NCBI GenBank assembly: GCA_022615275.1 | Contig: JAKEHA010000247.1 | Coordinates: forward strand, 1 to 13,108 | Length of the DNA: 13,108 nucleotides | Reading direction: 5' to 3' | DNA from: Candidatus Latescibacterota bacterium | GTDB taxonomy: Bacteria; Krumholzibacteriota; Krumholzibacteriia; WVZY01; JAKEHA01 | In this document: in pieces, positions 12,221-13,108 of the stretch | How positions within the stretch are numbered: position 1 is the stretch's first letter | How the letters are laid out: the number at the start of each line of letters is the position of its first letter | The notes under the pieces: model-generated | What the model was told of the DNA's origin: nothing | Database searches by the model: none | The model's input: only the letters and a program-made list of their open reading frames with translations | Translations under genes and position numbers: made by a program

Positions 12221-13108
12221 CTACTCGACAGCGAAACGAAGGATGCCGAAATCGTCATGGGATTCGGCAATCGAGAGCTCCTCGAACGTGTTGAACAGGG
12301 TATAGCGCGCAAACGCCCCGCCCGCACCCGCGAAGTAGGTGTTCGAGCAATGCGCAGTGCCCACGGGATCGCCGGCCGCGAGCGAGAGCGGACAAATCGT
12401 GGCCCACACCGCGTCGAGGCGGCCGCTCGCGTTGGGTGCGACGGGTAGCCACTCGATCTGGTCGTAAAAGAGGATCGAGTCCGCGTTTCCGACCGCCCAT
12501 ACATAGGCGCTGTCGCTGCCGAAGACGTCGTGAAAGTCGTCGCCCCGCGGCGAGACCATCGGGATCCAACCCGCACCGCGCTCCTGCCATATCCCTCCGG
12601 CGTCGCCCACGGCGAACCAATCGCCCGGCTTGTCGGCCCACACGGCGTTGAGATCGGTGGCCGTGAACGCCGGCACGACGGCCCACGGCCCCACGCCGTC
12701 GCTGCGAATCACCACGCCACCACCACCGACCGCGATCACCTCGCCGTTATCGAGACCCCACACACCGTAGAGGTCGGCGGACGTTGGACTCGTCACGGTC
12801 TGCCAACCTCCACCGTCGTACTCGACGATAACGCCGTTGGCGCCGACCGCAATCACGTTGGAAGCGGCGTATCCGAAGAGCGAATAGAGATGGTCGGTGG
12901 TCGGACTCGCTTGCTTGACCAGGCCCGGCCCAATGATGGTCCCGTTCTCCCCAACCATGAACACGTCGGTGGCGGAGAACGCGACCACGTCGTGCAGCGT
13001 GTTCGCGGTCGGCGAAGGCACGGCGGTGAGCCCGAGCCCGCGATAACGCGCGATCCGACCGCGGTCGCCCACCGCCCACTGGTCGAACTCCGTCCAGCCT
13101 CCCAGGCC
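12221..13108 (-). CDS. Beta-propeller-like repeat protein (A-V-G-x-x-G repeats), N-terminus beyond the right edge
   Basis: The frame is open to the window edge, so at least 295 residues are visible and the true start is outside; the apparent GTG at 13072 lies inside a repeat. Six copies of a repeat with core [FIVW]-x-V-G-x-x-x-x-I occur at visible residues 11, 50, 86, 125, 165 and 204, followed by a degenerate seventh (FAGAGGAF at 259). The period is 36-40 residues. Most repeats also contain a [DL]-[LFY]-x-x-[VL][WF] strand, e.g. DLYGVWG, DLNAVWA and DFHDVFG. This resembles the YCF48/BNR-like propeller proteins common in high-GC FCB and myxobacterial genomes, usually exported. No catalytic residues are recognised and I assign no function. 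Two cysteines near the C-terminus (Cys239, Cys254) lie in a longer loop and could form a disulfide. It ends just upstream of the MbnP promoter. Confidence 0.78.
   Translation of the reverse strand, partial: GLGGWTEFDQWAVGDRGRIARYRGLGLTAVPSPTANTLHDVVAFSATDVFMVGENGTIIGPGLVKQASPTTDHLYSLFGYAASNVIAVGANGVIVEYDGGGWQTVTSPTSADLYGVWGLDNGEVIAVGGGGVVIRSDGVGPWAVVPAFTATDLNAVWADKPGDWFAVGDAGGIWQERGAGWIPMVSPRGDDFHDVFGSDSAYVWAVGNADSILFYDQIEWLPVAPNASGRLDAVWATICPLSLAAGDPVGTAHCSNTYFAGAGGAFARYTLFNTFEELSIAESHDDFGILRFAVE

Noticed and set aside
1..13108. tRNA, rRNA, CRISPR array, transposase, integrase or toxin-antitoxin genes
   Set aside because: Reading both strands showed no matching motifs or protein families; the window is almost completely filled by the listed genes.

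Overview
The window is about 13.1 kb of GC-rich, tightly packed bacterial chromosome. It holds twelve recognisable protein genes, eleven on the minus strand and one on the plus strand. I see no tRNA, rRNA, CRISPR array, insertion sequence or phage gene. Organism: the FG-GAP gene has the C-terminal FlgD-like tail with an N-Q-P-N-P-F-N-P motif that is typical of high-GC members of the FCB superphylum (Eisenbacteria, Krumholzibacteriota, Latescibacteria and relatives). Secreted beta-propeller proteins and a long, cyanobacterial-type IspH fit this. The exact phylum is inference.

Layout, right to left in the direction of most transcription. (1) 12221-13108: C-terminal part of a protein built from about 39-residue A-V-G-x-x-G repeats, running off the right edge. 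(2) 12103 to 8939: a probable four-gene unit behind a promoter with a perfect TATAAT box. It encodes an MbnP-like lipoprotein, a di-heme cytochrome c peroxidase/MauG-type lipoprotein, a small exported NTF2-like protein and a CxxC redoxin. The first pair resembles the MbnP/MbnH system, in which a di-heme enzyme converts a Trp of its partner to kynurenine to make a copper site. (3) 8479-8964, plus strand: a small exported mono-heme protein resembling class II cytochromes c. It diverges from ispH across a short region with an AT-rich box readable in both directions, and its 3' end overlaps the convergent redoxin gene by 26 bp.

(4) 8422 to 1837, minus strand: ispH (isoprenoid precursor synthesis); a secreted seven-bladed FG-GAP propeller whose ATG overlaps the ispH stop by 4 nt; a class II aldolase/short-chain dehydrogenase fusion; an exported LIM-domain plus DA1-like zinc peptidase; and a GNAT acetyltransferase of the tabtoxin-resistance (TTR) type. 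(5) After a perfect hairpin at 1794-1817, an NAD-type isocitrate dehydrogenase and, 3 nt downstream, fabV (enoyl-ACP/enoyl-CoA reductase), which is cut by the left edge.

Most of the window is housekeeping metabolism mixed with exported proteins. The most unusual items are the exported LIM-DA1 peptidase, the MbnP/di-heme enzyme pair linked to a redoxin, the translational coupling of ispH to a secreted propeller, and the candidate shared promoter between ispH and the cytochrome gene. No stretch longer than about 125 bp lacks a gene.
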